Of a stretch of 64,000 bases of DNA, positions 1 through 13,409 are shown piece by piece. The stretch comes from Haemonchus contortus. Its lineage: Eukaryota > Nematoda > Chromadorea > Rhabditida > Trichostrongylidae. How positions within the stretch are numbered: the first letter of the stretch is position 1; every line of letters starts with the position of its first letter. The translations under genes were made by a program, and so were the position numbers. The stretch covers positions 31,083,715 through 31,147,714 of the forward strand of contig LS997562.1 of NCBI GenBank assembly GCA_000469685.2, written 5' to 3'. Below the pieces are notes generated by a model. It saw only the letters and a list, made by a program, of their open reading frames with translations. It had not been told where the DNA came from and made no database searches.

Positions 1-81
1 GGTAGAGGTGGAGAAAAGACCGCCTCTAGCTTACCCATGAAATTTACCGGATGTTAGCAACTAGTTCTTGATGTTTACAAC

Positions 82-3000
82 TTATTCTTAAAGACAGGAT
101 TGATAACGAGCCTCCACTCTTGATCTCCTTTTATGTAATCATGTGGTCCAAAGACGGATAGCAACGAAACGATGGTTGCAATTATCCACAGAGCTACTAT
201 AATCACCTAAAATGAGGCTTATGAGATTGTACCTATATTTGTGCAAGTTAATTCCCAAAATACTCTTCTATATTTAAAACGTATGACCTTTGTTCTGAAC
301 TTACCCGATGAAGTCTCAATCTTCTGCCACGATTTCGAGCGAGAAAGTAGCCGACACCTAGTCCAATGAGATAAGGAGTGCATCGTGACCATGGCATCTC
401 ATAGTACTCGTTGAAAAACTCTCGTTCGTGTTTTCTGTAAAGGATTATGTTTGAAAACTTCATACCACGATGAAACCGACCATATGAACTTACGAGAATA
501 CATACGCTACGAGCTCCGAAGCCGGCAGATCGTAGCGGTAGGTAATGACATACACGTAAGCAATACTTGCTACACAGCATACGAACAGTAGTATAGCTCC
601 TGAAGGAATCATAAACTATAATAAACTATCGTTGGTCTGGATTGAGTAAGAAATCATGAGGTGTTTTGCTTGTTTCTGCTCTGCTATTCCTGCTTTTCAT
701 TCTTCCCAGCTATAATGGAGATGCTACTTTCATGCACCTATGGAGGCTGTTTCTGTTGATGCATTCTTTGCGAATGTTTACAATCATTTTCGATAAAGAG
801 AACGTGCTGCACTAACAGGTACTGCGAGATCGTCATTACTACGGTATGGTTCAGTAGATGGAACATTGAAGAATACCGCCGAGAGTTAGGATCTTCAATA
901 CAACTTCCCAAAACTGTTTTTCAAGAAAAAAACAACTATCTGTTCATTCAAATTTGTCAAGTGTTCTTCGCTGTATCGAAATATGCGTGAGCACAGCTGG
1001 TCGTGACGCCTGCATGCTTGCACGCCCCCGTCAACACTTAGATACACAGATAGGTAATAATCCACTTCATTTTCAAGCAGTCATTTGATTGCCGTTTTCA
1101 TAATTTTCCGACTTTCAGATTGTTAGAAGTAAATCTTTTTGACGAATCGAACAGAACTTCGATTTCGGACGGTACTCAAACCAGTACTTATGCTATCCGG
1201 GCATCATGCTCTTCTTCCCTTACAGGAAATTAGTCGATTATCATTCTTAAGAAATGTCCGAATAAAATGAAACCAGCAATACCTACTATAGGTGATATGT
1301 GTAATGCGATCAAGAATACGGGAGCGGCCACATAGAGCTGCGTATCAACAGCTAGGTACCACGAGATTCCATAGCATTCCTGTAATACATTCATTTTTTC
1401 AAGCATTTCGGATGCCGCTCGCATACGTTTTCTCGAAAAAAGGTGTTCTTCGTGTACTTGTTGTTTTTAAAATAAACGGCTTTAAATTGTTGTTTTTGCT
1501 CCTGCCTCGAGGTCGGTAGGTGGAAATAACGGACTCGTCGTTTTCAAAAGCCTGAGAACGGTTCAAAGCTTGGGGAATGCACAGTATCCCACCAAGCGCC
1601 TCTTCCGCTCTAGCATTTCCGACGTTCCATCAGGAACGCATGAAAAATCCCCAAGATCCAAGAGATAGGCTCACCTCACTTCCACCGCGAAGTGTAGCGC
1701 GACGCTACACGGTTACTACATTAGCAGCGAATGATCTTACTTTGCTGTCTCTATGCAATAATATTATTGCGGATCAGCACGGTCGCGGATTATGGAGCTA
1801 ACTCGCATAAATGGCAAGAGGTCATTTGTGATGGTCACACACTTCTTTCGGTTGTTCATACCTGGATTTCTAGAGCTTCAGAACGCTTCCAACGCTTTCC
1901 TCGACGATATTTCCGTCTCGAGCCAATATCGTACACTTGATGTTAGAATCATTGCCACCATGCTGTTCCACTCTGTGCTTCTCTAGCGGAATAACACATT
2001 ACTGCGTAGTTTACCAGCAGGATGCTCTTTGAAACGTACTGATAAAGCTCTCCAAGCCCCCTTCACATGCCTCACATTAAATCTGATAAATTACGCCCAC
2101 AGGAGCGCAATCTCCACTTTTCCAGTTTGGACATGTAGCTCAACCCTCTGTCAAGCGCTGTGTGTCATAGAGTCTGCTTATTACAAGTTGGCATTTGACG
2201 TTTTTAGGCGGAATGTTAAGTATGATAGCATCATCGCTCCATTGTGCCCGAGCAATACCCCGTTGTATTGCAGCAGATACCTTGTCAGAGATGAATGGTA
2301 AACATAGGGGAAATTTGTTCTGGCGCGAAGTGTTTCTCCTGTCAACGTGGGATCTTCTAGTGTTACCAGCCATTCGACCGAGCTATACCTGAAGCTAATC
2401 GTTCTGATTCTTCGCGTTCGGTCATACCACTGCACATGCGCGTAGCTGTCCTGTAAATACAAAAAAAGCGAATGCCTTCTGGTTATAATTATAGCGAGCG
2501 TCGTCGCTAATGACGTGCCCTAAGGAACTTTGGTGATCTTAGGACTTCAAAATCGAGCTTTTTAAAATTTTAGATAAACCATGTTATAGGGCTCGAGGAG
2601 TAGAGTTCAATCATATAGCACACTATATAGAAAAACTTTAAACGAACCTAGTTATAGAGAAAAAACGAAAAAAACGCGAAAACGCGTTTTTTGCGTTTTT
2701 TTCGAACATTTAGGGTGGGTATTGTATTCCTGATCTTAGCGCATTTAACAGCGGGCGGATGCGCAGATGTGGCGTGAATCAGAATGTTTTTCGAGCTTCT
2801 TTTTCGGTACCACTTAACGTGTACGATCTCGCGAGACACTTTGATTTGAGTGGGTAGATAGGGAAGCCAACCATCTTGTGGAATCTTTCGTGTGATCCTG
2901 ATGTACGGTGACTGCTCATTCATTTTACGGAAACACTCATCCACTTCGGACAGGGTCGAAGCTACATGCAGCAGTCATCTAAATATATACCTGAAGTAAC

Positions 3001-6000
3001 CAACGGTGAGCGTGCCATACTGGTTCTTCAATTCTGCTCATGAAGCAGATCGCCAGTACGGGAGCTAATCGTTGACCCATGCCCAAAACTCTAATTTGGG
3101 AATAGTAAGAACCTGACCACTTGAAGATGTTACAACCAAGACATCTCCGTCTTGCCACTTCTGGGTCCAACGCCTCACAACACCTAGTCCCTTATCCATC
3201 GAGGTTGGAGCTTTAGGCAATGACGTTTAGGTTGATAAGTTGATAGCTCATAATGCAGATAGGGGTTGAGCCAAAAGATATAAACGGCATGCCTCCGTGA
3301 GCAGGGAAGGTTTGCTTGAACGTTGAGCGTTGGTTGGCGCGCAATGTACAGATCAGATTTGGAGGCGCGAGGTATTCGCCAGTGCCTAGCATCAAGCCGT
3401 AGCGAGTTTGAGTCTCCTAACCTCCTACTAAGATAGGGGATTAACGGGATCAACCACAAATGAAAAGTCACCATATACCTGAATTAAGACGCAGGTGGAT
3501 TAAGGAATGGGCTCGCTCTGTTGCGCTGAGTGTAGTATACCATTACTTCTACTACTTTTGCCCACAGAGGTATTTATGAAAGTTGGTGTGCGCTTCATAC
3601 GCATCCAGTATGCTCGATTCCAGGATTCAGGATGCTTGAACAAAGGAAGCGAGAAGTCATCCAGCTGATTGGGACAAAGACTCATCGCTAGCCTTTTTCA
3701 GTCTCAACGCTGGCTGATTTTTGGTAGATATATTGTACTTTTTTCAGCTGCCTTGTCCTTGACCACATCTTTCGTAATGGAAAATCACTCACGTGTTCGT
3801 GTCCGAGAAGGTTGCTGATGTAAAGCGCATTTCGCCACCAGTACTTTTGGCAAACTTGCACTTTTTCGTCGATGTTCACACCGAAATTCAAGGGATTAAA
3901 AGCTATCCACGGCCCAACCATAAATGGAAGTAGCACTGTATAGAATCCTATGAACATCATTATTGGAGGCGTCAACCTGAAAGCAATAAATGATGGCTAT
4001 ACGATAAGTATCACTGCTGCAAGATTCAAACAATGGAAAGTAGGCAAAATGTTCTCAAGGTGTATCAATAGTGTGTCCATCTATCATTAAGAATAATCAA
4101 CTGACCTCAGATAACGATGGAGATAAAATAGCAGCCATGTGATAGGATTCCACACAACCTTTGAAGGACGTCTAGTTTTGAAGAATAAGTAAGCTACGAG
4201 AATTCCTGAGAGGAGAAAAAAGGTATCGACAGAGAAGAAGGCATTTGTGAAGGCAGTCGACAAAATCGGATTCCACATCGTGAGCGCTGGCAACAAACGG
4301 TCTGAAAAAAGTTTTCATCTAGTAGTTTCAAAGAGAAATGAACCTGATTTACCGTTCATGGCACTCTGTGCTAGAATATGCCCTGCAGCCACCCATACCA
4401 TAGAGATAAATCGAATACAAGCCATTGAACGAATGGTTCCTTCTTTTGGTGGTTGTGTATCCAAAAGTAAAGGTGCATTCGTGTAGAACGAAAACGCCAG
4501 GAAAATCCGCATCACTTAAGTAACTCTATTATCCCAAATCAGTTACTCAAGAAAGAGAAATTTTGTACAGAGATATGTAAATAAATTCGGAAGTAACACA
4601 GTGGTTAGGTCTGTGCTGCTCTGGATCAAACAAGGAGATCTTGATTTAAGCAAGCTTCCTCTTTCAACAGATTGAAGTAGCCTCTACACTTGTTTTCGGT
4701 TCACGAGTTTAGGTGACAAATGTTGGCAGGCCAGGGCGACGTAAACTTCTGCTTCACCTACTGGTTTTTCGTATTCAAAATTTAGTACACACTTATACAT
4801 ATGAGGGGGCGACTTTCTGTTCAGCATAATGGTTTATCGCTACATTGACCATATCGCCTTAAATTCTCACAAGCAGTCAGTGGTTCGAATCCCGGATCAA
4901 TATCCGTCAGGCCAACCAAGCCTTCCATCCCTCCAGAATCGGTTAATTGGCGGATTCGTCTGGAAGGATAAAAGCATTGAGTTGTACATCGGCTGGCCTC
5001 CACAAGTCACTGTATAGGCCACATACGCATTCACTACGTCACTAAGATTCTGAATGGAAGTCGAATACGTGGCCGCAACCCTCGGACGGGATTGATTAAC
5101 GCCCCAAGACTTTATCCTTTTTTATGGGTTTGACTTCATCCTCAACAAACAACCACACTCTTATCAAGAGAACTTATATTTCACGGACACACGAGGACGG
5201 CTTCGTAAGTCACTGTTTTTTTTGAGTGTAATGGTCAGAACTATGAGCAAAGTCTGGTTTTGAACTAATATTTTTTCCCTCACATTTGGATCCATTCATG
5301 AGGTTGCATAAGCGGCAGCTATAATGTCGGGCATTAATTCCCATGGTCTCGGACTTGAACCTCTGGAACCTCCCACACATTTTCAATAAAAATGGGCTCT
5401 AATCGCACGATAGTATTGATACATTGCTATTTCTTGGCTATTTCTTGTTCGTAGTTTCGTTATTGGTAATTTGGAATTTTGGAATACTATAGTTCCATTC
5501 CAATACCTATCTGATCTAGATATCCATTGGTGAGGTTTAGCTGATAACCAAAGGGGTGTGGTGCGATTCGTGCGATTCTGGGTGCGCGCGGCAAATTGCG
5601 CGGCGAAATTCGGTGCGATTTGAACGACTGAAGCGTTTATCATTAGGGCCCAAATTTCAAGTAAAGTAGGTTGATAGTATGGTCCGATCCTACTAAAGTA
5701 CTCTACTCCAAGTTCGTGCTCCAATAATAGGCGCAGGAGTTGTTTGAATCATCGCGAATTTCGCAGCGCAATTTGCCGCGCGCACCCGGAATCGCACGAA
5801 TCGCACGTCCCCTAACCAAAAACGTGTCATAAACGAGCCGTGTCATAAAGAGCCTGGTACCAATTAATCATTTATGCCTTCTTGAATTTTCTGACAATAC
5901 CGATAATACCTTTGATTTTTCTGAATTGTTCAGAATCGGGCTGTGTTCCCATGTAATAGTCTGTCAGACTCGCGAGCACTGCCCACACCACAAAGAAAGC

Positions 6001-8793
6001 CATGAGAATCCTACAAAAAACCTAGTTCGCGTTGCTAACAACTTGTTTATCCCCAAAAGACTTGAAAATGGGAGGCTCACATGAACATCCAAAATCCGGT
6101 AGTTCCACTGACGCTTGTTGGAACACAACTAACGCCGTTGAATTTTAATGGCACAATCTCCTTGTTTATGACAGTTCTTAGGAGAGTAGTAATGTCCTAA
6201 AAACGCTATGTATGCACTAGAATTTCAGAGAGTTTTGAAAAAAAGCAAGTGCATGTTTGCTGAACTCCTAAGTCAAATTTAGTCAAGTTGTCGGATAGCA
6301 GTTCTCGGGAAATTCTCAAACCCTATGGTCATAGAGATGAAGCATTCGAGAAAACAACCAGCAATTCAATGAAGAAGCCTCTCATAGCACAATCAAATGG
6401 GAATCCCAAATGAGCGAGGTGAGGCGTAACTTTTTATGGAAGGATGTGAAAAATTCGTAGAACGCCCATTAGCAATACAAGGGTAGCGAGAACTGCGGGA
6501 GTACCGTCAACCATACCACACCACCAGAACAGCATTACTTGCAACGTCAATATCACGAATTCTTACCTGCCCGGTGCATGCTGCCGGCATGCATACCCCT
6601 ACACTCATAGCCGCTTGCTCAATGAGATCGACCGTCTTTATAGTCTGAAATGTGGGATACTTACTACTACTAATACCTGGACAAGTTAAAAGCCACTTCT
6701 TTCAATGTGATTCAATGTGCTATTTGAAGACTGAAACATCTTCACAACTCTTATCCCCGTCTTTCCCCACCAGAAACTTTTTGCAAACCACTCATACACA
6801 TTCAACGACAGAATAATACTTACAAAATTTTGTAGCGCAACTTCGGCATAGCAATAGTGCGTCTTGTACGGGCCAATCAAATCTCTGCATTGACGGTATG
6901 AACCTGAACTGACCACTGGCACTTCCATCAATCCAGCTGGTAGCTTTCCAAATGCGTCCAACTCTGAAAGCATTTTTTTTCCAACTTCCCACCTAGTTCC
7001 ATCTATTTAGAAAGGAAATATATTCAATGAGGCCCTCACAGACCACTTTGAGGGTGACGCACACAAAAAAAAAACTCAGCCTCCAACAATCCATTTAACA
7101 ATTTACTAAAGCAAAAAAATAAGGCTAAGAGATGAGAAAGTTTCTTCACAGTTAGGGGGTATTTGTAGACCGTCATTTGATGAACTTTGATGGATTTTAT
7201 AATTTTTTATTAATTTCTCCCTTTGCATGTTTTCCTCTTGTATGAATATTGAATTCAATCTTGAGGGAATTCCTGACTTTACTGAGTGAGAGAAATAGTA
7301 ACTATTTAGACTTGAAAATTACTATAACCAAAGGTAAGATAAGTACCAAACTATATAATAAAACTGATGATTTCAGCTTCGATGTCATCAGATTTCTTCA
7401 CAGCGATACTAATATTTCCATCACCATTAAAGCCTCTGTCATAAACACAGAAGCATTGAGAACTGATACAACTAATAGTAGAACTAAATCATGTTCTACT
7501 ATGGAAACATTTGCCACACAATAAAAAGAGATGATAGAAATTCTACCAAAAATTGGATACAAAGAAGAATTCGTAATTAGAAGTATAATTAGGTGCATAT
7601 ATACAGTAGCGCTCAAAAGTATTCGGCCAACTTTAACTTGCCGTAACTTTTTTCTCAGTGGAGCAAATCACACGAAATTTTGATATGTTTAAAAGAAGCA
7701 TATTTTTCACTGTCCAACACTACTTGACTGCAAAACAGCCATATCCACATGCTAATGGGGAGGCGTTTGTAGACTGTCCTGAAAGCAAGTTTGTGACCAC
7801 TGCAGTTATTCCGACCTTATGTACGTTTTTCTTCTATTCTGGATTCGACATTAGTGTTCGTACACTTGGCAAAAAGGAAAGGACTCCTAAAAGGACCACC
7901 AATCGTATTTTCAGTTGATTTTTTGTTCAAGCCCTTTTGGGTATCTGCAACATGTTCAGATTGCAGGTTAATAGTAGTAAATATTCACACTACACCAATG
8001 CTACACATATTGAAATTTCGCTCGATTAGAGAGTTATGACTGAAAATTACAACTGAAGAAGCATTTCGCCGAATACTTTTAAGCGCTACTGTATGTTACA
8101 AGTTTTCTATTAAGGATAATTTCAATAAGGTCAGCTATTTGGTTAGTGGCATTCTAAACAAAAATAGACCTCTCCAACAGTATACTTCTATAGGTTCTTG
8201 TCCTTGATTCAGACAATTCCTTTACCGTTCCCTTTTCCACTGACCCCAAACCACTGATAAGCCTCAAAGGAAAGTGGAGACAGTGTTTCGTCTGGTGAAG
8301 AGGCCAAACGAGCCATCTTCAGTTTGCGTGGTTATTTTGTCTTTCTTATGCATTTGCTTATTGAATTTTTATGTTCCACTAACTTCAATTTGTTACTCTT
8401 AATTTACTGCCATTTTCGTGTAGGTAAATGAACCCTTCCAATGTCTCAAAATCAACAAAAGCAATTTGACGCCTTATCTAGCACTATTACAATCCTTATT
8501 ATGACAGGGTTTTAAATGTAATTTGATAAGACTAGACAGCACCATCAGTTTGGAGTGTCTGATAAAGATGAATAATCAACACGACCCCAAATTAAGTCCA
8601 GTTTTTCAATGACAGAGTCCAGTTGAGCACCACCTAATGTTCAAGACGTAATGTGGTCCTCCCACGTTGTTGTGCTTTTAAAAAGTTTAATGTCAAGTTA
8701 AGATTATTTGTAGAATGCTGTTTGTACCCAATTCTTTCTTCAAAGGTCATTTCATTTTTTTTAAAATTGATATGCTTGTGCCATGTTTATTGA

Positions 8794-8828
<35 letters not shown>

Positions 8829-11150
8829 ATAGTCGCAACCTTAGAACTAAGCTTCTCGTCTCTTTTACTGGGGTTGTTTTCGCATAAATTTTGAAAATCT
8901 CATCGATACTCTGTGTAGTATGGCTACGGTTTTATGTTTCACACTAGAACTAGTTCGAGTTTCTCCTTTATTCCCAAAGAATGTTCTGAGTGAGGGGCAG
9001 ATTGCGGAAAGGACGATCCTCAAGGAGCATCCTATGAATACAGCTTATCTTCGGAAACCGAACTGTTCAAAATTCAGGTTGAGACTTCTATGAGCTTTAC
9101 TTATAGGTGCTAGCTGCAAGAAGGCTGGCTTGAAACTGTCTCTAATGTGATTCACCTTCTCTTCAGAACAGGAATAATGTAGAGGATATACGCTCGAAAT
9201 CGGCGGACACTTGTGATACAGGGCTTATGTAGCTCATCAAATTTACACTTGGGCACTTCTCAGCTGTCTTTACAGATTAACCTTTTCAACCCCGTTCAGT
9301 ACAGTTCTACTCTGATCGCTTTTTCAATACATGCATACTGGCACTTTCAATACATGAATGCTTGATGTATCTGCTTCACTTTTTCAAAGATCCTGTGAGA
9401 TTCTGCAACCATTCTGTCCATGCCGATTCTAAACCAGTATAACTGGAAGGCTTATAAGTTATCCTTGCCCATAATGTATGAGACTGGAACGTCTTTGGAA
9501 TTTATATCGGCATGGGAAGAGCCGTTGTAGAATCTCACCGTATCTTTGAAAAATGAAACAAAAACTTCCAAAATTTATGTATTGAAACTTCGTGATCATA
9601 TCTGAAAAGGAATGAACTATATTCTCGAAATATCATTCCGCTGGTCTACATGAAGTTTTCGGTCTAGCATATTCTATTCTTGTTAACGCCACGTCACCCA
9701 GCGAAAAACCATTCAATAACGTCGCGTGGTAGAGGGATCCAAGAACAAAGTATTAATGCAAGGGTCATAGTCCAAGTCTGATAAAGACGCTATAAGTTTT
9801 CTTCAGCAAAACTTAGAAAAACTCCTTTTAATACTCTCGGCATTTGATGATATTCTAAGATGACACCCGATTCCCATTTCTGTGGACTTAGTAAGCCGAT
9901 AAACGTTTGTTATTGGCGATGTAGGGAAAAGGAGATAGTGGAACGGATAGACTCAATCAAGAGTCCATGATTAAGATAGGTGTTAAGAAGCTACCACACG
10001 CCACGTTAGCTTCACTAGGTACTCCTCAAAGCCAATTTGTTTCCTATAGGAGGGTTATGAGAATTGGGCTAAGTACTAGACCAAAACATCTGATTGCTTT
10101 ACATACTATCCTCTTCCACACAAGGCTGAAAGGTCTCTGGAATCGACATGGTACAGGCTGGTTGCAGAATCTCACCAGATCTTTGGAAAATTGGAACAAA
10201 AACTTTGAAAGGGCTCCCTACTGCGGTTGGAATATGATATTTGTGAAGGTTCAAACTCACGTTTGATGGCAAACACATTCTCGTTAAGTATCTTCATCTG
10301 CTCATCATTGCAACCTTTCTGCTCAACACACGACTTCACCGTTTCGGCTATTTTTTGAATACTCTGGCCGAAAACCACCATATCTGCCAAACAGTGCGGA
10401 GTGACGTCCGGTAACGATAGTCCACTGATATTGAATCCGGAGAAATACTGCAATTCGAGAAATCAGTCAGTACTGCATGCCCTAAATGAAAGATGAAAGC
10501 CCCAAATTCCATCATACCCGATGAGATATCTCCCGAGTTCCTATTCAAAGAAATGGAAGAAATCGAGTGTAGGGCGAAACCGTCGAATAATACATTTCAG
10601 CCGAAATCTTTGATCGATCTAATTGTTTATCGTATAAATATTTTGTCTATTTATCAAATCCGAAATGTGGAGAGTGTTCATTTTAACCCTGTGTTAGAGA
10701 GCCTTTTTCTATGAGGACATTTGAAGGATAAAAATGATAAATCCCTGTGCGATAATCAATCTCGCCTGAGGGATGAGTCCCCGAATTCGACTCCCATTCA
10801 AAATTCTGGTCAGCGTATTAAATGCGTACTTGACCTATACAATGGCTTGCGGGGGCCAACGGATGTTCAAGACCTCCCAGACACCTCCCAAACACTTCCC
10901 GGACAAGTGACCTCCCAGACAAGTCTGAGAATTTATCCGACATGTTGGAAATTTCATGTACACTTCGAGGACAGACTATGAAATCCAACTATTGAGCACA
11001 GCATATATCTGAAACCTAACGTGACAATTTTTTTAAGTTTCCTTTCTATTGAGGGCGAATTGAAACTCACAGATACCTCACCTCCGAAAAATCTAGGGCG
11101 CTTCCTTTATGAAGAGAAGCTACTAGCAGTAAGAGGATCGTAGACCACAT
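82..11150 (-). CDS. NRF-6-like acyltransferase-3 membrane protein (3' end outside window)
   Basis: Thirteen exons with consistent phases can be read: 11150-11082, 10447-10261, 6963-6824, 6644-6567, 6196-6081, 6010-5910, 4514-4353, 4301-4106, 3976-3793, 1379-1283, 599-494, 434-305 and about 206-82. They give roughly 560 codons. The start codon at 11150 opens a signal peptide (MWSTILLLLVASLHKGSA). The lumenal NRF domain follows, with LDAFGK, SYRQCRDL, VGVCMPAAC and FNGVSCVPTS. Then come a membrane segment ending VLASLTDYYMG and the acyltransferase-3 core: FLAFSFYTN, IRFISMVWVAAGH, FFSVDTFFLLSGILVAYLFF, YLHRYLRLTPP, QKYWWRNALYISNLL, CYGISWYLAVD, YEMPWSRCTPYLIGLGVGYF. The family (nose resistant to fluoxetine) comprises multi-pass proteins; worm NRF-6 and NDG-4 take part in lipid or drug transport in intestine and yolk. 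Substrate is unknown here. About 100 C-terminal residues should lie beyond base 1. No frameshift or stop is seen in the exons, so the gene looks functional. Exon 13's donor is uncertain. Confidence 0.9.
1380..3792 (-). other. Intron 9 of the NRF-6-like gene
   Basis: This 2.4 kb intron lies between the exon ending in LLGHEH and the exon starting ECYGISWYLA. Open frames inside it have no recognisable domain. A short perfect hairpin at 2666-2704 is the only structure I could define. Confidence 0.6.
2666..2704. repeat. A/T-rich hairpin with CGCG core
   Basis: A 12-bp arm (CGAAAAAAACGC) is matched by its exact reverse complement 39 nt away. An internal palindrome AAAACGCGTTTT sits between the arms. 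It lies in intron 9 of the NRF-6-like gene and has no assigned function. Confidence 0.6.
4826..5125 (+). repeat. tRNA-derived SINE, family A (old copy)
   Basis: A pol III B-box-like GGTTCGAATCCCGG at about 4882 is followed by the body shared by all family A copies (GCCAACCAAGCCTTCCATCC, then GTTGTACATCGGCTGGCC, then GGGATTGATTAACGCC). The tail AGACTTTATCC resembles the tails at 48.3 and 54.6 kb. The A-box region is decayed compared with the 21.7 kb copy. It sits in intron 6 of the NRF-6-like gene, antisense to its transcription relative to the SINE. Confidence 0.8.
5553..5812. mobile_element. hAT-type MITE with 8-bp target duplication
   Basis: This 260-bp element has inverted termini of about 50 bp sharing GTGCGATTCGTGCGATTC and GGGTGCGCGCGGCAAATTGCG. 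It is flanked on both sides by the exact 8-mer TAACCAAA (5545-5552 and 5813-5820). An 8-bp duplication is the hallmark of hAT transposition. There is no coding capacity. It sits in intron 6 of the NRF-6-like gene. Confidence 0.85.
7604..8091. mobile_element. Tc1/mariner-type MITE
   Basis: This 488-bp element has inverted ends CAGTAGCGCTCAAAAGTATT and CAGTAGCGCTTAAAAGTATT (the latter as reverse complement), each flanked by a TA dinucleotide (7602-7603, 8092-8093). CAGT ends and a TA target are typical of the Tc1 group. The interior encodes no transposase. It lies in intron 2 of the NRF-6-like gene. Confidence 0.85.
8793..8831. repeat. (AAAT)n microsatellite
   Basis: About ten AAAT units follow a T-rich stretch. 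A similar tract ends the LINE at 38.7 kb, so this may mark the tail of a 5'-truncated LINE. The upstream 300 bp shows no match to the 38 kb 3' region that I can see. Confidence 0.8.
9379..9556. repeat. Inverted repeat (MITE-like)
   Basis: Arms of about 55 bp at 9379-9435 and 9500-9556 are imperfect reverse complements, sharing TTTTTCAAAGAT and CATGCCGAT. They are separated by about 65 bp. A further diverged copy of one arm is at 10148-10212. It lies in intron 2 of the NRF-6-like gene. Confidence 0.65.
10148..10212. repeat. Single-arm copy of the 9.4 kb inverted repeat
   Basis: TGCAGAATCTCACCAGATCT and the following GAACAAAAACTTT match 9525-9575 in the same orientation. It abuts the exon 2 donor region of the NRF-6-like gene. 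Confidence 0.55.
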
Positions 11151-13409
11151 TTCAATTGGTATGTGGAAATGATAAGAATGTTGAAAGCTACGGCTGAATT
11201 GAACGGGTTGAGGTGCTGAGATGTACTCGCGGAGACTGTGAATAATTTCTCTTATCATTTTAGAGTTTTTGTTTGTATTAGTTTAGTCGGCACTCTCTAC
11301 AAAAAGTAATCAAACCCTTTATCTAAACACTAAGCAGCTTATGCACTCCAAAGTCTAAAGCATTTTGTTGTTAGGAAATGGCATTCACTTCCAGAGCTTT
11401 GCTGTTTCTTTTCTTAATTTCAAGCCCTTCCAGTCTTTAATTTGAATAAAGCATTCCAAGAAAATAGAAGCAACTTACTCCATTCTCCTTATCTTAGTCG
11501 GAAGGGGTAACGGCTCGGGAGATCCTCGAGTTCGCGACTCATTCCTCTTCTTATCCATTCCCCTTCATATTCATTTCCTTCGACATTTCGAAGTAGACAG
11601 AAGGCAACCTTGCGAAAGGCAATCCCATTTCAAATCTCAAAGAACCACACGTTTATTCACTGTTCTGAAAGCCATGTTTTGGCTATATTACTTTGTCGGG
11701 CTCCTCTCCTCCCAGCCTTCTACCGGCCCTCTACTCTTTGTTCCTCCCCTACCCCAGAGTCTTGAAAGAAATAGGTGAAAATTGTTGGTTATGCATTAAC
11801 ATTTTAAGAAATCAATCAAAACATCTCCAGAGAGAACGCTTCAGACACTACGTCACAGAAAAAAGCGAATAGAGAGTAATGGGAACAAAAATGATATCGA
11901 TCGGATCAAATAAATAGCACGGTTGATAAAACTCTCTCTAAACTCCAAGATATGGGCTTAGAGGCAAAAATTCGTATAAGTAGTTGAGTCACACCAAGAG
12001 TTATTGCTAAAAAATATTTGTATCACGACGTAGAGGACTGCAAGCGGTATAATCAGGATTCACACGGCCATGAAATTGTTGCAGTCATCAAGAAGGAGGG
12101 GTTGAGATAATTTTCATCCCTCACAGGAGAATATTTAGTTGATTCTAGATCCTAGAAACTGACAGTCATAAGATTAACATGGAGCTCAGATTGATTTACA
12201 ATGGCACATGAGAGATAAGACAAATTCGAATCTCCTAGGAAACGTCATTTTAGGGTGACAGTCGTCGTAGCCACTAAACTGTTATCCGTCTTTTTCAACT
12301 GGAAACTAAATAATTCTTCGAAATGTTTCTGCAATCTTCAGAGATTAACTCGAAAACTACCTGAGAGGGTCAAATATAATGTAGATTTCTCGCGTTTCCA
12401 GCAAAAAATGTTCTCGTTCTTTTTAAACTCTCCCACGACGAGAGATTGCTTGACAGTGTTATCTAAGCAGTGAAAATGTAAAAAAGTGCATGTTTGCTAA
12501 CGAAAGCGTTGAGAAACTAATGGCGAAACAGACGAATTGCCTATCTTCCCGAATGCCGTGATGAAAACTGGGTGAAATGGTCAAACTGTCTGTGGCCTGT
12601 ACGTTTTGCAATATATAGCAAATGTTTAAAAGCGATGAGAGAGAAGACGTTCTGGTTTCACCCTCCCAGGCGGGTTCGGTGCCAACAAGCATGTTCGCCA
12701 TTCACTTGAAGGACTGAAGGGTTAGTTAGCCATGAATCCGAGATCATAGCTAGGTCATGGTAGACGCCAGTAATCATCTCTCTCGCAAAAATAAGCAACA
12801 CAAGTTGGATTGACGCAGCAGCGGTCACACAGATGGCTAAAAATCAACTGCCTCAGGTTAGCCGGAGGATGTTGGAAGACCTGGTCAGCACAAACATGTA
12901 ATCTAGATCGCATTACGCAAAGTTGTGCTCACGTCTGAACGGAAAGAGGCCGACCAAAAGGGGAGGCAGAAAGGCATCTTATCGAAACCTTCAACTGCAA
13001 ACTCGTGTAGCCTATTATCGGTCGTGTTTCGAAGACGCATAGCAGAAGTAGCCTCAGTTGATTGCTCGCATTTAGATGGAATGATGCGAAATGTAGTAAC
13101 AACAGCGCCAGAAACTATTTCATGTGAATCAGAGAATACCTTTCCCCCTCATCAGCTATGCTCCTGAAATCTGTTGTAAACTACGAAAACAACGATATTG
13201 CGAAAGACTTTGGCACAAAAGCCTTCACTTCCACTTGAACAAAATTAACGCCAAGATATAGAAAATCAAAGTAGAGGCCCTAATGTTGTAAGGATCGAAG
13301 AAATGAGTCAAGTGAAAACCTGAATAATTGCAGTGTCGAACAAAAGAAGAGTAAAAGTGAATCTGCAAAGTACGCAGACTTAGAGCAGGGAATAAAAACA
13401 AGACAAATC
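11151..13409. other. Intergenic region upstream of the NRF-6-like gene
   Basis: This is presumably the promoter side of the minus-strand acyltransferase gene, whose start codon is at 11150. I see no conserved coding frame, no terminal repeats and no clear promoter motif. Confidence 0.5.

Noticed and set aside
2979..3685. Series of 60-96-codon minus-strand frames inside intron 9 of the acyltransferase gene
   Set aside because: No domain, overlapping frames, and the flanking exons already join in phase across this region.
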